DNA of 5,423 nucleotides from Deltaproteobacteria bacterium (GTDB lineage: Bacteria > Desulfobacterota > Desulfarculia > Adiutricales > Adiutricaceae), in contig JAITJT010000043.1 of the NCBI GenBank assembly GCA_031278795.1, forward strand, positions 1 to 5,423, read 5' to 3'. Shown here in pieces: positions 3,057-5,423 of the stretch. The position numbers and the translations under genes are program-made. The first letter of the stretch is position 1, and each line of letters opens with the position of its first letter. Below the pieces are notes generated by a model, which did not search any database, was not told the DNA's origin, and worked only from the letters and a program-made list of their open reading frames with translations.

Positions 3057-5423
3057 CTAGTCCAAGACCCTCACCACGGCCGACTTGTCAGCCTTCTTGC
3101 GCCTTATGAAGCGCACCAGCTCGCCCACCCACAAGACCGGAGAGGTCAAAACGATAATCAAGACCCATTCCTTGAAGTTTAAAGGAACCGTCCGGAAGAC
3201 CTTCCCACCCAGCTGGGTCATGAGTATCTGCCCTATGGCTATCACAATGACTATAAGGAGAAACATCCTGCTCTCCTTTAACCTGGAAAAGGCTGAGCGG
3301 TTTTGGCCCAGCATCCTGGCGTTGAAGAGGTTCCAGAACTGGATGAAGACGAAGGTCGTGAAGAATATGGAGAGGTTGTGGAGGCCCTGGGTCGTCTCGG
3401 TGTTCATGGGGAAGACGTTTTTGAGGCAGATTACCAAGATGAGGAACAAAAAGAGGAAGAAGCCGCCCACGGAGAAGATGAACTTGGCCATGGTGGGGGT
3501 GACTATGAAGGACTCCGGATTCCTTGGGGGCTTCTGCATGAGCTCCCAGTCCGGTGGCTCGGATGCCAGGGCCAGGGCCGCGAAGGTGTCCATGATGAGG
3601 TTCACCCAGAGCATCTGGGTGACGGTAAGGGGCAGCTGAATGCCCAGGAAAGGCCCCAGAAGGGCTACGCCCAGGGCCAGGACGTTAATGGTGAGCTGAA
3701 AGAGGATGAACTTCTGGATATTGGAATAGATGGAGCGGCCCCACATGATGGCCTTAACTATGCTCGCGAAGGAATCATCCAAGAGGATGATGTCCGCCGC
3801 CTCCTTGGCCACGGAGGTGCCGGTGATACCCATGGCTAGCCCCACGTCGGCGTGGTTTAGGGCCGGGGCGTCGTTGGAGCCGTCACCGGTTACGGCCACC
3901 ACCTCCCCGTTTTTCTGGAGCAGGTTAACCAGGCGCTGCTTGGCCAGGGGTTTGGCCCGGCTCATGATTCTAAGATCCCTTACGGCCTTTTCAGCCTCAT
4001 CGTCCTCCATGGCCATGAACTCGTCACCCGGGACAATCAAGTTCTTATCCTTCTCCTCGTCCTCCGGCTTTATGATGCCTATTTCCGTGGCTATCTCCCT
4101 GGCCGTGGCCTGGTTGTCGCCGGTGACCATCTTCACCTTTACTCCGGCAATGGAGCAGGCCTCCACCGCCGGTGGCACCTCCGGACGCACCGGGTCAGCT
4201 ATGGAGAAGAAGCCTAAAAACACCAGCTGGTTTTCCTCCACCAGCTTCTGGATGTCATCAGCTGAATACTCCCCTTGGCCATTTGTTAGCTCTCTATAGC
4301 TAAGTCCCAGGGTACGCATGCCCCTCACCTGCTCGCTCTTGAGCTCTTCTGAGAGGCTTTCCCTGTCAGCGTCAGTGAGCGGGGCTACGCTACCATCCTG
4401 GAGCCTTCTGGAAGCTGAGCGGCTGAGGATTATCTCCGGCGCGCCCTTGGCGTGGAGGATGAGGCCTGTGGCCTCATCTTCCCCAACGGTCGCCATGTAC
4501 TTGCGCTCGGTGGAGAAGGTGAGCTGGCCCTTAATCTTGAAAGCGGCCCTTTTGGCCTTGTAGGACTCCCCGTTTTCCTCCAGCCACAAGAGAAGGGCCG
4601 ATTCCGTGGGGTTCCCCAAGGGTCTGGTGAGCTTTCCCTCGCTATCAGCCCCCAAATCAGCCGTGGAGTTTCCAGCTACGGCCTCCACCACAAAGTCCCA
4701 CTCCTTTCCAGTTGCCTTTTCATTCTCCTTGGGAAAGTTGGTGAAATTGAATGAGGAGACCTTCATCTTGTTCATGGTGAGGGTTCCGGTCTTATCAGAG
4801 CAGATGACCGTGGCCGCGCCAATGGTCTCGCAGGCGTGCATCCTCCGCACCAGGTTGTTGGCGGCTGTCATCTTGCGCATGGAGTAAGCCAAGGACAAGG
4901 TTACGCTCATGGGGAGCCCCTCGGGAACGGCCACCACTATGATGGTGACAGCCACCATGAAGAACCTCAGTAAAGTCATGGAGGTGGCTATAGGTAGCCA
5001 CTGGGAGGGGCCACCTGAGAGAATTCCCGTCACAAAACCAATGCAGAGGCCTAAGAGAAAGAGAACCACACCCGCCCCAATGCTTTTCAGCCAGGGGGCG
5101 AGTCCTTCCTGATCCAGCCAAGAGCTCTCCGGCCGCTTGCGGCCGGTGAGCTCCACAGCGTCAAAGATTACCGGAAGCCAGATGCGGTTTAGGGCCACAA
5201 AGAGGGCCAGGAAGGTGATTATGAGAAAGTAGACCTGGGAACCAGTCAAGGGAAGGGCTAGGTAATAGACCTTCTCATCCTCGCTTATGGTCTCTTTTAA
5301 GGGGAAATCCAGGGCCTCTCCCCCAAACCTTTCCACCAGCTCGGCGTTTTTCATGTCAGCATCCGACTGGATGACCGCCTTGGGGATGGGTATGGCATCA
5401 GAGGAGACTGGCTCCTTGGCGAT
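3057..5423 (-). CDS. PMCA-type Ca2+-translocating P-type ATPase, 5' end outside window
   Basis: The frame is open to the right edge, 23 codons beyond the ATG at 5354, so 788 residues are visible and the true start, M1-M2 and the TGES-containing actuator domain lie outside. Numbering from that internal Met: M3 about 91-113; M4 129-150 with PEGLP (144-148); phosphorylation site DKTGTLT with Asp187; nucleotide-binding KGAPE (303-307); MVTGDN (409-414); TGDGSNDAP hinge (489-497); M5 541-563; M6 with VNLIMDT (584-590); and M7-M10 to about 747, then a short basic tail. VAVPEGLPMSVTLSLAYSMRK and LDDSFASIV are typical of type IIB (PMCA-like) calcium pumps, which export Ca2+ using ATP. No calmodulin-binding extension is seen. 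All catalytic motifs in view are intact. An extra hydrophobic stretch (38-66) precedes M3. Calcium specificity is inferred from family motifs, not proven. The downstream TerD-family gene is codirectional. Confidence 0.93.
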   Translation of the reverse strand: MAKEPVSSDAIPIPKAVIQSDADMKNAELVERFGGEALDFPLKETISEDEKVYYLALPLTGSQVYFLIITFLALFVALNRIWLPVIFDAVELTGRKRPESSWLDQEGLAPWLKSIGAGVVLFLLGLCIGFVTGILSGGPSQWLPIATSMTLLRFFMVAVTIIVVAVPEGLPMSVTLSLAYSMRKMTAANNLVRRMHACETIGAATVICSDKTGTLTMNKMKVSSFNFTNFPKENEKATGKEWDFVVEAVAGNSTADLGADSEGKLTRPLGNPTESALLLWLEENGESYKAKRAAFKIKGQLTFSTERKYMATVGEDEATGLILHAKGAPEIILSRSASRRLQDGSVAPLTDADRESLSEELKSEQVRGMRTLGLSYRELTNGQGEYSADDIQKLVEENQLVFLGFFSIADPVRPEVPPAVEACSIAGVKVKMVTGDNQATAREIATEIGIIKPEDEEKDKNLIVPGDEFMAMEDDEAEKAVRDLRIMSRAKPLAKQRLVNLLQKNGEVVAVTGDGSNDAPALNHADVGLAMGITGTSVAKEAADIILLDDSFASIVKAIMWGRSIYSNIQKFILFQLTINVLALGVALLGPFLGIQLPLTVTQMLWVNLIMDTFAALALASEPPDWELMQKPPRNPESFIVTPTMAKFIFSVGGFFLFLFLILVICLKNVFPMNTETTQGLHNLSIFFTTFVFIQFWNLFNARMLGQNRSAFSRLKESRMFLLIVIVIAIGQILMTQLGGKVFRTVPLNFKEWVLIIVLTSPVLWVGELVRFIRRKKADKSAVVRVLD

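Noticed and set aside
3085..5121. Several frames of 67-189 codons overlapping the ATPase gene, on both strands
   Set aside because: They are shadows of the G+C-richer ATPase gene, with low-complexity, charged or serine-rich translations and no domains.
1..5423. CRISPR array, tRNA genes, transposase or phage genes
   Set aside because: No regularly spaced direct repeats, no tRNA T-loop or anticodon-arm signature, and no such protein is encoded in the window.

Overview
This is a bacterial window with three protein genes separated by long, very AT-rich intergenic DNA. From left to right it holds: about 1.5 kb without any credible protein gene (1-1538); a small pentapeptide-repeat protein on the + strand (1539-1871); a 399-nt convergent intergenic stretch; a TerD-family calcium-binding stress protein on the - strand (2271-2852); and the C-terminal 788 residues of a PMCA-type calcium-translocating P-type ATPase on the - strand (3057-5423), whose 5' end lies beyond the right edge.

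The coding regions are clearly richer in G+C than the spacers, and parts of the spacers are extreme (five G/C in the 60 bases from 901 to 960). Taken together, the high spacer fraction, the composition contrast and the gene-free 1.5 kb suggest a low-coding-density genome or a region where genes have decayed, as in some host-associated lineages. The gene set (TerD, a short pentapeptide protein with a C-terminal EHGTRMR-like tail, a bacterial PMCA-type ATPase) fits a Gram-negative bacterium. I cannot fix the taxon from sequence alone.

The two - strand genes share a calcium theme. The ATPase is predicted to move Ca2+ across the membrane, and TerD-family proteins bind Ca2+ through conserved acidic loops. 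They are codirectional but 204 nt apart. terD has its own extended -10 promoter (TGTTATAAT on the - strand, 2970-2962), a leader of about 100 nt with two palindromes sharing the core TAAGGCTTA and spaced 21 bp centre to centre, and a strong Shine-Dalgarno sequence. It is therefore probably regulated separately from the ATPase.

The most intriguing non-coding signals are: a G+C-rich island (about 641-840) packed with small hairpins and ending in a near-perfect Shine-Dalgarno followed by a four-codon ORF; a possible promoter (359-388) to terminator (652-679) unit that would make a small RNA of about 285 nt; and a 105-bp inverted-repeat element (2058-2162) with nearly complementary 20-nt arms and a central hairpin, lying between the convergent genes. 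No CRISPR array, tRNA, intact rRNA or transposase gene was found.
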